Assembly: GCF_003003255.1 (NCBI RefSeq)
Contig: NZ_PVTD01000002.1
Coordinates: 620,001 to 684,000, forward strand
Origin: Aliiruegeria haliotis
GTDB lineage: Bacteria > Pseudomonadota > Alphaproteobacteria > Rhodobacterales > Rhodobacteraceae
Length of the DNA stretch: 64,000 bases
Direction of reading: 5' to 3'
This document shows, piece by piece, positions 54,552-64,000 of this stretch. Under the pieces are notes generated by a model. It ran no database searches, had not been told where the DNA came from, and was given only the letters and a program-made list of their open reading frames with translations. The position numbers were made by a program, and so were the translations under genes. Positions within the stretch are counted from its first letter, which is position 1, and each line of letters begins with the position of its first letter.

Positions 54552-55205
54552 ATGAACGCAAAGGAAATCATCGCGCGCCGGGTTGCACTGGAAATCTCCG
54601 ACGGGATGCTCGTGAACCTGGGCATTGGACTGCCGAGCATGGTCGCGAACTACCTCCCCGACGATGTCGACGTCTTTTTCCAGGCGGAGAATGGCGTGAT
54701 CGGCTTGGGCGCGCGACCGCCTGAAGGGATGGAAGATCCCGACCTGACGGATGCCGGCGGCGGGTTCGTGACAGCGGTGCCCGGCGCGGCCTCGATCGAT
54801 TCCGCGATGTCCTTCGGGTTGATCCGTGGTGGGCACCTGGACATGACGGTTCTTGGCGGTTTGCAGGTCGATGCTCGCGGCTATCTTGCCAACTGGATGG
54901 TTCCGGGCAAGATGGTGCCGGGCATGGGCGGGGCGATGGACCTCGTGGCCGGGGCGAACAGGGTGATCGTCGCGATGGTGCACAGCGCGAAGGGCGCGCC
55001 CAAGATCGTGCCGGAATGCACCTTGCCCCTGACCGCGGCGCGTCGGATCGACCTGATCGTGACCGAGATGGCCGTGATCGAACCGACAGATGCCGGGCTT
55101 GTGTTGCGCGAGGTCGGGCCGGGTGTCACGGTGGAGCAGGTCCGCAGTGCAACGGCGGCCGATCTGATCGTTGAGAGCGACGTGTCGGAAATGCCGGTCC
55201 CGTAG
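54552..55205 (+). CDS. atoA: Acyl-CoA:acetate/3-oxoacid CoA-transferase subunit beta
   Basis: The beta subunit carries the catalytic glutamate in QAENGVIGLGARP, the place where acyl-CoA is bound as a thioester. The 217-residue protein starts MNAKEIIARRVALEISDGML. The segment NLGIGLPSMVANYL is also typical. Only one base separates it from the alpha subunit, so the two are co-translated as a heteromer. It converges with the urt operon. Confidence 0.87.
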   Translation: MNAKEIIARRVALEISDGMLVNLGIGLPSMVANYLPDDVDVFFQAENGVIGLGARPPEGMEDPDLTDAGGGFVTAVPGAASIDSAMSFGLIRGGHLDMTVLGGLQVDARGYLANWMVPGKMVPGMGGAMDLVAGANRVIVAMVHSAKGAPKIVPECTLPLTAARRIDLIVTEMAVIEPTDAGLVLREVGPGVTVEQVRSATAADLIVESDVSEMPVP

Positions 55206-55281
55206 GGAGGGGGAAGCGATCGTCCCCTTCTGGAAGACCGCGACCCGGTAGAGCCAAGCTTGGGCGGACGTCCGACGCCGG

Positions 55282-55977
55282 TCAGACCGAGACGGCGCCC
55301 TTGAGGTCCTCCTTGGCCAGGTCGGCCTTGGCGCCAGACATGGAGACATCACCGCGCTTCATCACGACGAAGCGGTCGGCAAGCGTGTAGGCGAACTCGA
55401 AATACTGTTCGACCAGAACGATTGCCATGTCGCCCTGGTCGCGCAGGTATTCGATCACGCGCCCGATCTGCTGGATGATGTTGGGCTGGATGCCTTCCGT
55501 GGGTTCATCCAGCAACAGCAGCTTGGGCCGGGTGATCATCGCCCGCCCGATTGCCAGTTGCTGCTGCTGCCCGCCGGAGAGATCGCCGCCGCGGCGGCCC
55601 TGCATCTCTTTCAGCACTGGGAACAACTCGAAAATCTCGTCGGGCACCGCGTGGTCGGACTTCGGCAGGCAGGCATAGGCCGTTTCCAGGTTTTCCCGAA
55701 CCGTGAGCAGCGGAAAGATGTCCCGCCCCTGCGGCACGTAGCCGATCCCTTTTCTTGCCAGTGCATGGGCCGGGAGCTTGCCCAGCAGCTCCCCGTCCAA
55801 CGTCACCGAGCCGCCAGAGCGGGGATGAGTGCCGGAAATCGCCTTGAGCAGGCTGGTCTTTCCGACGCCATTGGTCCCCATGACGCAAGTGACCTCGCCG
55901 GAGGCGGCTTCCAGGTCGATGCCATACAGGATCTGGCTTCCGCCGTAGTGGAGGGTCAGGCCTTCGGTCTTCAGCAT
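55282..55977 (-). CDS. urtE: Urea ABC transporter ATP-binding protein UrtE
   Basis: This is a 231-residue LivF-type ATPase with Walker A GTNGVGKTSLLK, the signature DLSGGQQQQLAIG and Walker B LLLLDEPTEGIQPN. It powers urea import together with UrtD, UrtB, UrtC and UrtA. The start MLKTEGLTLHYGGSQILYG is right after the urtD stop, one base apart. It is the last urt gene on the minus strand. Confidence 0.93.
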   Translation of the reverse strand: MLKTEGLTLHYGGSQILYGIDLEAASGEVTCVMGTNGVGKTSLLKAISGTHPRSGGSVTLDGELLGKLPAHALARKGIGYVPQGRDIFPLLTVRENLETAYACLPKSDHAVPDEIFELFPVLKEMQGRRGGDLSGGQQQQLAIGRAMITRPKLLLLDEPTEGIQPNIIQQIGRVIEYLRDQGDMAIVLVEQYFEFAYTLADRFVVMKRGDVSMSGAKADLAKEDLKGAVSV

Positions 55978-55978
55978 C

Positions 55979-56715
<737 letters not shown>

Positions 56716-56719
<4 letters not shown>

Positions 56720-57948
56720 TGTTCCGCCTCCTGTTCCTGCAAGCTGCCGGAATCGGGACCGAGGTCGGCGCCGTGCCGGTTGGGGGGCAGGCGACCGGTG
56801 AAGTAGTCGAAGAGGCCACCGATGCCCTTGGGGGCGAAAAGCGTAACGAGCACGAAAGAGATCCCGAGCAGCACCTGCCACCAGTCCACCCAGTCGATCG
56901 TGTAGAACCCGAGCGGGATCGAGGGGGCCTGTCCGCCGGTGAACCAGGTCGAGAGCAGCGAGACGACGGCAGCACCGATCACCGCGCCATAGAGGCGCCC
57001 GCGCCCGCCGATGGCGACCCAGACCGCGAGGTAGATCGAAGCGATGGGCGCAATTTCGGCAGGGTTGATGATGCCAGCCTGCGGATAGTAGAGCGCGCCC
57101 GCGATGCCGGCGATGACAGCGGTGAGGGTGAAGACAAAGAGCTTGTAGCCCTCGACCGAGTAGCCAAGGAAACGGACGCGGGCTTCGTCGTCGCGGATAC
57201 CGCGGATGACCGAGCCGAACTTGCCCGAAACGACCCACGCGGCGAGAAGGTAGCCCAGCCCGAGCGCAAGGGCAGAGGCCCAGAAGAACCACAGCGAGAT
57301 GTCGGCCTGCGGGATGGCATCGGCGCCGGGCAGGTTCTGCAGGCCGGAGAGGCCGTTGTTGCCGCGCAGGCCGCTGTCGTTCTGGAACAGGTAGAGGGCA
57401 AGGGCCAGCGTCATCGCCTGCGTCAGGATCGAGAGATAGACCCCGGTGACGCGGCTGCGGAAGGCGAGCCAGCCGAAGACCAGCGCCAGCAGCCCCGGGA
57501 CCAGCACGACCATGAGCAACTGCAACGTGAGGCTGTCGGCGAACGCCCAGATCGTCGGGAAATCAGAGGAGCCGACGACCCCGAAGATCTGCGTTCCGAT
57601 GGCGTCGATAATTTCCTGATCCGTGGGTGGGATCTCCGCGTTTGCCATAGATGCAGTGACGATCGCCTCGGTCCGGGCATACATCAGCCACATGCCGATC
57701 ATGTAGCCGCCGAGACCAAAGAAGGCCATGTGACCGAGGCTGAGGATACCCGCGAAGCCCCAGATCAGGTCCATCGCGATGGCCACGAGGCAGAGGCAGA
57801 GAGTCTTGCCCAGTGTCTTCACGAAAGACGTCGAGATCGCGCCCGAGCCGATGGATTCGCTCATGACCGTGACCGCAAGGGTAAACAGCGCAAGGCAGGC
57901 GATGAAGATCAGCGCGGACGGATTTCGAGCAAAGAAGGAGCGGCTCAT
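56716..57948 (-). CDS. urtC: Urea ABC transporter permease UrtC
   Basis: This LivM-type permease has 410 residues and about nine membrane helices. The start MSRSFFARNPSALIFIACLA at 57948 follows AGGAGCCC by a few bases. Typical segments are WGFAGILSLGHMAFFGLGGY and GIRDDEARVRFLGY, which bind the ATPases. It is separated from urtB by a small secreted-protein gene, but the strand and spacing suggest a single transcript. Confidence 0.93.
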
Positions 57949-57982
57949 ACGTGGGCTCCTTCGCGTCGATCCGAAGGCTCGC

Positions 57983-58390
57983 TCAGAACAGTGTTTGCTT
58001 GCGTCGGGACAGGAAGAACCCGTGACCGGATGCATTGCGACACTGGAACCCTGTTCGTTCCGATTGGCAGGTTATGCGCCCGAACTCTCCCGTGACGCCA
58101 TAGGGAGCCTTGTCGGTGTATCCCACCCGCCTGGGTGGTTTGCCCAGGCACTCCATTCGGGCAGGGCCGGTCTCCGACACGGTGAAACTGTGCCCCCAGG
58201 TGCCGGCGCAGGAGGCCGGTTTCGGGCGCGCGACCGGTCCGTTGCGCACGACAATACTGCACGACACCACCGCGCCGCCTTGCAAATGGCCGTTGCAGTA
58301 GATGTTCCCCGATGGCGTCTCGAACCCGAAGCCATCCGCATGAGCGGACCCTGCGAGGGCCGCAAAAAGGACCATGGCAATTCGTTGCAT
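57983..58390 (-). CDS. Small secreted DUF6636-like protein inside the urt operon
   Basis: The 135-residue product has a signal peptide (MQRIAMVLFAALAGSAHA) and a mature domain rich in cysteine: SGNIYCNG, VSCSIVVRN, ASCAGTWG, MECLG, ITCQSE, FQCRN. Similar secreted domains are grouped as DUF6636, and I assign it by resemblance. Its start at 58390 is 8 bases after GGGAG. It lies between urtB and urtC, so it is probably co-expressed with urea uptake and may act in the periplasm. No link to urea is proven. Confidence 0.65.
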   Translation of the reverse strand: MQRIAMVLFAALAGSAHADGFGFETPSGNIYCNGHLQGGAVVSCSIVVRNGPVARPKPASCAGTWGHSFTVSETGPARMECLGKPPRRVGYTDKAPYGVTGEFGRITCQSERTGFQCRNASGHGFFLSRRKQTLF

Positions 58391-58461
58391 TGGCAATTCT
58401 CCCACAATTATCAATGGGAGCGAGCATACCGGGAACGGGTATATCCGTTAAGCTCATCGTA

Positions 58462-60417
58462 TTAGTCCCCTGCTGCGCGGCCCTTGAGGGCGATGATGCC
58501 CCGCGGCCGGAACTGGATGAAGATGATGATGAAGATGATCATGTAGGTCTGCGCCGCGAGCGTGTTGGACGGGTTCATCCACTCGATGCCCTTTTGCAGG
58601 AAGCCGATCATCGTGGCGCCGAGCAGCGTGCCCCAGATATTGCCCACGCCGCCGACGACAACGGTCATGAAGCTCTGGACGATGTAGTCGGAGCCAAGCT
58701 CGGACGTGACCTTGGCATAGAGGCCGATGGCGACGCCGGCGATGCCGGCGATGCCGGAGCCGAGCCCGAAGGTCAGCATGTTGATACGGTCCGGGTTGAT
58801 ACCCATGGAGGCCGCCATGCGTGGGTTCTGGGTCACGGCGCGCACTTCCAACCCCAGCCGCGTGCGCTTCATGATGAAGAGGAACACGCCGAGGAAGATC
58901 AGCGCCAGGACGAAGATCGCGATGCGGATGTAGCTGATGGAGACCACGTCGTTCAGCACCAGCGCACCATCCAGCCATGCCGGAGAGGTCAGTGGGCGGG
59001 CCTGTGTGCCGAAGATGTTCTTGGCTAGCTGTTGAAGGGCGATCGAAATACCAAACGTCGCCAGCAGTGTCTCCAGCGGACGGTTGTAGAGCCAGCGGAT
59101 CACAAGCCGTTCCATGGCGACCCCGGCGGCGAATGTGACGGCGAATGCCAGCGGCAGGGCGACGAGGATCGACACAGTGTAGTCAGGGATGACCTGCTGC
59201 ACGACGTAGCCGGTATAGGCGCCCATCATGATAAACTCGCCATGGGCCATGTTGATCACCCCCATCACACCGAAGGTGATGGCGAGGCCGATCGCGGCGA
59301 GAAAGTAGATCGAGGCGAGCGACAAGGCGTCGAGCGCGAGGTCGGCGGTCTGGTTCAGGCCGACCTGGGTGTTGATGCTGCCAAGTGCCTTGGCGGCCGC
59401 GTCGGTGATGGCCTCGGACGGCTCTGCGTAGCGGTCGAAGAAGATATGGGAGGCAAGCGCCGCAGCGACCTCCGCCTCGGTTGCCGTTGCGGGAACGGTT
59501 CCGGCTTCGGCAAGCGCGACATAGGCACGCTCGCGGGCTTCGTCCGTGTCGAGTTGAGCCACGGGGACGCCGCCGACAGAACCGCCTTCGATGTTGTCCT
59601 GAAGCGCCATGCGCTTTTCGCTGGCGCTGATATGGGCTGGCGCGAGGTTGCTGGAGACCAGCAGGGCATAGGCTTCGGCTTCGCTGAAATCCTCGCTGCC
59701 GGGCTTCAGCCGCTTCGCCACATTGGCATCGTCGGGGATGGCGGCGGCCGCCGTGCGGGTGGTGGCAACAAGCGGGTTCAGGGCACCGCGGGCATCGACG
59801 CCGAGATCGCCGGAGAAGCTTTCGATCGCCGAGATCCGCTCGGCGTCGTCCCGGCCATAGGTGATCGTGAGCAGCCGGACGAGGCGCTCCTTGCGCGCAC
59901 GGATCTCCGGGTCGACCTCCGTCTCGATGGCGCCTTTCAGGGCAGTCAGGTGCTCCGGTGCAGGATCGCGCTGGATTGCGTCGAGCGCCTCGACCCGCTT
60001 GGCCGGATCATCGGCCATGAGCTGGAACTGAACCAGGGCCGCGCCGATCATGGAGCGGATGCCGGAATTCGGCTTGAGCTGTTTGAGCTCCTTCTTGGGA
60101 AACTCCCCCTCGATCTCGCCGGTAGCGATGTCCAGAAGGCGGTAGGTCTTGCTGTCGATCTTCTCGCCGAAGAAGAACAGCTTGTCCGCCTTGCGCTGCC
60201 AGAGCGCCTTGGCCTGCCACTGCTCAAGGACGGCTTGGGCTTCGGGAAGGCCCGAGTCGCGAAGCGCGTCGATCGCCGGCTCGATGGACTTGCGGGAGCT
60301 TTTCTCGATCAGGGTCCGATGCTCCTGAAGGAGCTGTTGGATCGGGCTGTCCTGAGCCATGGCCGTGCAGACGCAGAGCATCCACGCAGCCAGTGCTGCA
60401 AATATCGTTCTTGTCAT
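58462..60417 (-). CDS. urtB: Urea ABC transporter permease UrtB
   Basis: UrtB is a LivH-type permease of 651 residues. It begins with a signal-like helix (MTRTIFAALAAWMLCVCTAM), then a periplasmic HEAT-like domain to about residue 350. The membrane part has the motifs GVMGVINMAHGEFIMMGAY and LGLEVRAVTQNPRMAASMG. The long N-terminal extension is characteristic of UrtB and is not found in amino-acid LivH proteins. The start at 60417 is chosen because upstream codons lack the signal sequence. Confidence 0.93.
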   Translation of the reverse strand: MTRTIFAALAAWMLCVCTAMAQDSPIQQLLQEHRTLIEKSSRKSIEPAIDALRDSGLPEAQAVLEQWQAKALWQRKADKLFFFGEKIDSKTYRLLDIATGEIEGEFPKKELKQLKPNSGIRSMIGAALVQFQLMADDPAKRVEALDAIQRDPAPEHLTALKGAIETEVDPEIRARKERLVRLLTITYGRDDAERISAIESFSGDLGVDARGALNPLVATTRTAAAAIPDDANVAKRLKPGSEDFSEAEAYALLVSSNLAPAHISASEKRMALQDNIEGGSVGGVPVAQLDTDEARERAYVALAEAGTVPATATEAEVAAALASHIFFDRYAEPSEAITDAAAKALGSINTQVGLNQTADLALDALSLASIYFLAAIGLAITFGVMGVINMAHGEFIMMGAYTGYVVQQVIPDYTVSILVALPLAFAVTFAAGVAMERLVIRWLYNRPLETLLATFGISIALQQLAKNIFGTQARPLTSPAWLDGALVLNDVVSISYIRIAIFVLALIFLGVFLFIMKRTRLGLEVRAVTQNPRMAASMGINPDRINMLTFGLGSGIAGIAGVAIGLYAKVTSELGSDYIVQSFMTVVVGGVGNIWGTLLGATMIGFLQKGIEWMNPSNTLAAQTYMIIFIIIFIQFRPRGIIALKGRAAGD

Positions 60418-60441
60418 TGGTGCCTGCGCAGCGAAGGGAGC

Positions 60442-60466
60442 GGGAGGGCGCAATGCACGCCCTCCC
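60442..60466 (-). terminator. Intercistronic hairpin between urtA and urtB
   Basis: GGGAGGGCG (60442-60450) and CGCCCTCCC (60458-60466) form a perfect 9-base-pair stem with a 7-base loop. On the minus strand it lies just after the urtA stop and no U-run follows. It is better read as a stabiliser or partial attenuator that gives more UrtA than permease. Confidence 0.6.
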
Positions 60467-60487
60467 TTGTGTCGGTCTCGGCTCGGA

Positions 60488-61762
60488 TCAGTAGTTGGAC
60501 TTGATCTGAACGCAGCTGGAGGTCTCGGTGTTGTACATACCGCAGTCGAGCTCTTTCCAGTCGGACTTCAGCACTGCGGATTCTGGCAGGAAGTCGGTCC
60601 AGGCGTCGCCCGGGACTTCCTCGGTCTGGCTGATGATGTCGAACTGACCATCTTCCAGGATCTCACCGATCAGGACCGGCTTGGACAGGTGATGGTTGGT
60701 GCCCATCACGGCGGTGCCACCCGTCAGGTTCGGGTATTCCTGGCCCCACATCGCCTCGCGCACGGAGTCGACTTCGGTGGTGCCAGCTTCTTCGACAGCG
60801 TTCACCCACATGTTGAAGCCGATGAAATGGGCTTCCATCGGGTCGTTGGTCACCCGCTCTTCGCCCATCTTGGCCTTCCATGCCGCGATGAACGCGTCGT
60901 TGGCATCGGACTCGGCGGACTGGAAGTAGTTCCATGCGGCCAGGTGGCCTTCGAGGTTTGACGTGTCGAGGCCGGAGAGCTCTTCTTCGCCCACGGAGAA
61001 GGCCACGACGGGGATGTCGTCGGCGGAGATGCCGGCGGCGGCCAGTTCCTTGTAGAAACCGATGTTGGCGTCGCCGTTGATCGTGGAAATCACGCCGACC
61101 TTCTTGCCGTCCGCGCCGAGGGCGACGACGTCAGCCACGATCTTGGACCAGTCGGAATGGCCGAAGGGGGTGTAGTTGACGAAGATATCCTCTTCGGCGA
61201 TGCCCTTGCCCTTCAGGTAGCTCTCGAGAATGTTGTTCGTGGTCCGCGGGTACACATAGTCGGTGCCCAGCAGCGCGAACTTCTCCACGCCAAGCTCTTC
61301 GAGGTAGTAATCGGTGGCCGGGATCGCCTGCTGGTTGGGTGCCGCGCCGGTGTAAAAGACGTTCTTGGACGATTCTTCGCCTTCGTACTGCACCGGGTAG
61401 AACAGCAGGCCGTTCAACTCCTCGATGACGGGCAGGACGGATTTCCGCGACACGGAGGTCCAGCAGCCGAACATCACGTCGACCTCCTCGACGGTCAAAA
61501 GCTCGCGCGCCTTCTCGGCAAAGAGCGGCCAGTCGGAGGCCGGATCGACCACGACCGCTTCAAGCTGCTTGCCGAGCACGCCACCCTTGGCGTTCTGCTC
61601 TTCGATGAGCATCAGCATGGTGTCTTTCAGCGTGGTCTCGGAGATGGCCATCGTGCCGGAGAGCGAGTGCAGAACGCCCACCTTGATGGTGTCGTCAGCG
61701 GCCATTGCGGAGCTTGCGAAGGCCAGTGCGCCAACCAGCGCGGAGGTCATACGGAGTTTCAT
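60488..61762 (-). CDS. urtA: Urea ABC transporter substrate-binding protein UrtA
   Basis: UrtA is the periplasmic urea-binding protein. Its 424 residues start with a signal peptide (MKLRMTSALVGALAFASSAM, cut after MAA-D). The mature part has IKVGVLHSLSGTMAISETTL, the family motif FYPVQYEGEESSKNVFYTGA, LLGTDYVYPRTTNN and GDANIGFYKELAAAG. It is the first and presumably most highly expressed gene of the urt operon. Confidence 0.95.
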   Translation of the reverse strand: MKLRMTSALVGALAFASSAMAADDTIKVGVLHSLSGTMAISETTLKDTMLMLIEEQNAKGGVLGKQLEAVVVDPASDWPLFAEKARELLTVEEVDVMFGCWTSVSRKSVLPVIEELNGLLFYPVQYEGEESSKNVFYTGAAPNQQAIPATDYYLEELGVEKFALLGTDYVYPRTTNNILESYLKGKGIAEEDIFVNYTPFGHSDWSKIVADVVALGADGKKVGVISTINGDANIGFYKELAAAGISADDIPVVAFSVGEEELSGLDTSNLEGHLAAWNYFQSAESDANDAFIAAWKAKMGEERVTNDPMEAHFIGFNMWVNAVEEAGTTEVDSVREAMWGQEYPNLTGGTAVMGTNHHLSKPVLIGEILEDGQFDIISQTEEVPGDAWTDFLPESAVLKSDWKELDCGMYNTETSSCVQIKSNY

Positions 61763-62503
61763 GACAATAGGTCCCTGTCATTGGATCGCTGCGGATATGG
61801 AGGGTCCTTCATCCCGGGCGCATGGCGCCGGGATGCCACCAGATTGGTCGCAACGCCGGTTATTGTTGGTGCGCTGGCGATGCGATGCACCGCTTGCGCG
61901 ACTGGACGAGGCGGACGTTCGCTGTCCGCGCGACCTGAATGAACGGCATGCCTCCCGATTGGGCAAATTTCAGGCAGCCGGAATCCGGTCCGAAAGGCGC
62001 CTGGCCTCGGTTCGCTCAAAAATTAGGCGCAATTTCCCCACCAAGCCTTCGGTCGGGGCGGCGTACGGTCGTTCCGGCAGCAGAATCGATACCCGGTTGA
62101 ACAGGGAATGGGCGCTGCGACCTGCCGTTTTGGACAGGTTGGCAGGTGGAGATTCTGAGGAAGACCGGTGAGTGTTGGCGCTAAAACCGTCGGTGCAGGC
62201 CCGGCAAACCGGCATTCCGTGCCACCTATACGCAGAACAGGTGACAAGTGAGGGTGTGGTAGGAAGGGTGCGCAACCTCGGTTCTGCGGCGTACCGGGGC
62301 GATCAGTGATGCCGCAGCGAGAACCGAAGGCGATGGTGTCAGAAAATGTGCGCCGCCATTCAGGGCACAGGGAACGGTCGCCACCTGCACCTCCGGCACC
62401 CTGCCCTTCCGTGCGGAAGTTCGTCGACGGTGGGCGCCTGCTACGCGGGCGGATCTGGGCGCGGGATCTCAGGCTGTGGGCCTATCCTGGATCCGCACTG
62501 CGA
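61763..62503. other. Upstream region of urtA
   Basis: These 741 bases hold no recognised gene. A perfect 7-base-pair hairpin (61811-61817 with 61828-61834) lies in the leader, about 50 bases before urtA. A GGTGC/GCACC inverted repeat (61868-61891) and an AT-rich patch near 62020 were noted. Urea transport is usually under NtrC control, but I could not identify a clear NtrC or sigma-54 site. Confidence 0.45.
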
Positions 62504-62743
62504 TCAGTCGACGGCCTTCTTGAACCGGTCATAGGCGGCCTTCATCCTCAGTCCAAGTTCCTTGGCCGCCTCTCCGACTTCTTCGCTGCTCTTGTCGAAC
62601 TGAGCGCGGGTCAGGAACTTGTCCCATTCTCCGGTCAGTTCACCCCATTCGTTCTCGGCTTCCTTGCTGGCGAGATGCAGTTGCAGGCGCATCTCGTCGC
62701 GGGTCCGCTTGAGATCTTCCATGAGTTTGTCGATGTCAGCCAT
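62504..62743 (-). CDS. Small coiled-coil protein of unknown function
   Basis: The start MADIDKLMEDLKRTRDEMRL at 62743 follows GGAGG and gives 79 residues with heptad-like helices. There is no signal peptide or membrane segment. I do not know a family for it. It lies alone upstream of urtA on the same strand, 741 bases away, so it is probably a separate transcript. Confidence 0.6.
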   Translation of the reverse strand: MADIDKLMEDLKRTRDEMRLQLHLASKEAENEWGELTGEWDKFLTRAQFDKSSEEVGEAAKELGLRMKAAYDRFKKAVD

Positions 62744-62919
62744 GATCAGGAACCTCCGTGGTGCAATCCGGTGGGGTTGGTTTCGGGACCCACTGTAATC
62801 CGACCATTCCGGAGTCTCCAAGCGGAATGGCAGGGCCGGATGCCGGCTGGACCCAACGCGGGTTTGGTCGCGGCAGGTGCGGCGGGAGGCAGGCTTTCAG
62901 GAGTGCGGCCAAGGCTCGC

Positions 62920-63657
62920 TCAGTCGAGCCGGCGCAGCAGGCGGTCACACCCCCAGCCGACCAGCCGATGCAGGACCAGTGTCAGCAAGGCCAGCACGAT
63001 GAGGGTGGCGAACATGAGATCGATCTTCACCCGCCCGTTCGCGAGCAGCATCAGGTAGCCCAGCCCGCCGGCCGCCCCGACCCATTCACCGATCACGGCA
63101 CCGATGGGAGCGTAGACGGCGGCAAGCCGCAGGCCGGAGGCAAGCGCGGGGATGGCAGCCGGCACCCGGATGCGCCAAAGCTGCCGGGCCGGTGAGGCGC
63201 CCATGGTCTGCCCAAGGTCGAGCCATCCCTTGGGAGTGCGCATCAGCCCGTCGAAGAAGGCCGAGGCGACGGGGAAGTAGATGATCAGCACCGCCATCAG
63301 GACCTTCGACCAGATGCCGTAGCCAAGCCACAGGGTCAGGATCGGTGCCAGTGCGAAGACCGGGAGCGATTGCGTTGCCACCAGTGCCGGGCGGATCAGG
63401 TAGCGGGCAAGAGGCGAGACAGCCAGGTTCAGAGCCGTTGCGATGCCGAGCGCCGTGCCGAGAACGAGGCCGAGCACGACCTCTGCCAGAGTGATACCGG
63501 CGTGCCAGGCGATCAGGCCCGCGTTGTCGACCAGTGCACCGGCGACGCGCCACGGACCGGGGAGGATGAAAGGTGGCAGCCCTGCGAAAGTCACCAGCGC
63601 CTGCCAGAGACCAAGGAAGAGCGCGGCGGCTGCCAAGCCGCGTTTTACGCTTTCCAT
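62920..63657 (-). CDS. ABC transporter permease (NitT/TauT or ThiX type)
   Basis: This 245-residue inner-membrane protein has about six helices and the BPD permease cytoplasmic loop with [20 protein letters not shown], which docks the ATPase. It resembles permeases for nitrate, taurine, sulfonates or hydroxymethylpyrimidine (ThiX). The gene overlaps the end of the ATPase gene by 13 bases. The substrate-binding protein is not in view. Confidence 0.85.
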   Translation of the reverse strand: MESVKRGLAAAALFLGLWQALVTFAGLPPFILPGPWRVAGALVDNAGLIAWHAGITLAEVVLGLVLGTALGIATALNLAVSPLARYLIRPALVATQSLPVFALAPILTLWLGYGIWSKVLMAVLIIYFPVASAFFDGLMRTPKGWLDLGQTMGASPARQLWRIRVPAAIPALASGLRLAAVYAPIGAVIGEWVGAAGGLGYLMLLANGRVKIDLMFATLIVLALLTLVLHRLVGWGCDRLLRRLD

Positions 63658-64000
63658 TGGTGCCCCTCCCTCAAGGCGGTCAGAAGCCGCGCCTGGAACG
63701 CCAGCGTGTTTGGATCGTCGACCGGGCGAACCGTCGGGGTTGCCGGCGGGACCGCCTCCATCATGCCGCCTTCGTCAAGCAGGAAGACCCGGTCTCCCAG
63801 ACGTGCCGCTTCGCCCGGGTCGTGTGTGACGAGCAGCACGGTGCGGCCGGAAAGCGTCTCGGCGGCAAGATCCTGCATGTCGGCGCGGGTTCGGGCGTCG
63901 AGGGCAGAGAACGGCTCGTCAAGGAGCACGATGGGCCGGTCCTCCATCAAGGTCCGGGCCAGTGCCACACGTTGACGCTGTCCGCCAGAGAGTTGGGAGG
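63645..64000 (-). CDS. ABC transporter ATP-binding protein (partial, N-terminus outside window)
   Basis: The frame enters from the right edge. Visible are the signature [15 protein letters not shown], Walker [15 protein letters not shown] and the switch histidine in [16 protein letters not shown], so it is a full ABC ATPase in its C-terminal half. The Walker A part lies outside. It overlaps the permease gene, so both belong to one transporter. Confidence 0.88.
   Translation of the reverse strand, partial: SQLSGGQRQRVALARTLMEDRPIVLLDEPFSALDARTRADMQDLAAETLSGRTVLLVTHDPGEAARLGDRVFLLDEGGMMEAVPPATPTVRPVDDPNTLAFQARLLTALREGHQWKA

Noticed and set aside
53747-54640. N-terminal extension of the CaiB/BaiF CoA-transferase to 667 codons
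   Set aside because: The extra part lies opposite the atoD-type gene and has no domain features. The start at 53746 has a good ribosome binding site and the family N-terminus.
61763-61860. Sigma-54-like TGGCA sequence upstream of urtA
   Set aside because: The GG and GC dinucleotides are one base too close for a -24/-12 promoter, and there is no clear NtrC site pair nearby.

Overview
The window is GC-rich bacterial chromosome from an alphaproteobacterium, most likely of the Rhodobacterales (Roseobacter group). Several things point there: the gene order aroA-cmk-rpsA-ihfB-lapA-trpF-trpB, the cluster miaB-phoH-ybeY-corC-lnt-metK with a SAM/SAH riboswitch before metK, irr divergent from fabA-fabB-fabI, FnrL-type boxes, and a complete urtABCDE urea transporter. 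I see no rRNA, tRNA, CRISPR array, insertion sequence, phage gene or integration site. This is core and near-core chromosome with some small lineage-specific genes set into conserved operons.

From 1 to 7.1 kb the plus strand carries a zinc-ribbon membrane protein, a PfkB sugar kinase overlapping dtd, and then a complete Anbu operon: circularly permuted ATP-grasp, alpha-E, transglutaminase-like protease and the proteasome-like Anbu peptidase. From 7.1 to 7.8 kb lie three very small genes: a 46-codon ORF translationally coupled to hemP, and a DUF1289 gene with no ordinary start codon. From 7.8 to 20.8 kb are a SLAC1-type channel, an NsrR-like regulator, two HAD phosphatases (one gph), rpe, a TauE-type exporter, gap, a GH4 glycosidase, a phasin under an FNR-type promoter, rplY and a periplasmic rhodanese.

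From 20.9 to 41.8 kb are housekeeping genes for translation (pth, rpsA, trmB, miaB, ybeY), aromatic amino acid synthesis (aroA, trpF, trpB), nucleotides (cmk), DNA architecture (ihfB), lipoprotein maturation (lnt) and SAM synthesis (metK). Small accessory genes sit among them: an IsdG-like heme monooxygenase, a GNAT, a GFA protein and a secreted 110-residue protein. Iron and heme handling recurs through hemP, the heme monooxygenase and the Irr regulator.

From 41.9 to 55.2 kb are the unsaturated fatty acid genes fabA-fabB-fabI, then a tight plus-strand catabolic run (haloacid-dehalogenase-like hydrolase, alpha/beta hydrolase, threonine/serine dehydratase, pcaD, MFS exporter, zinc alcohol dehydrogenase). 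Next come an enolase-superfamily dehydratase, a CaiB/BaiF CoA-transferase and an AtoD/AtoA-type CoA-transferase pair. From 55.3 kb to the end the minus strand holds urtABCDE, interrupted by a small secreted DUF6636-type gene, and then the start of a second ABC transporter (permease plus a partial ATPase) that runs off the window.
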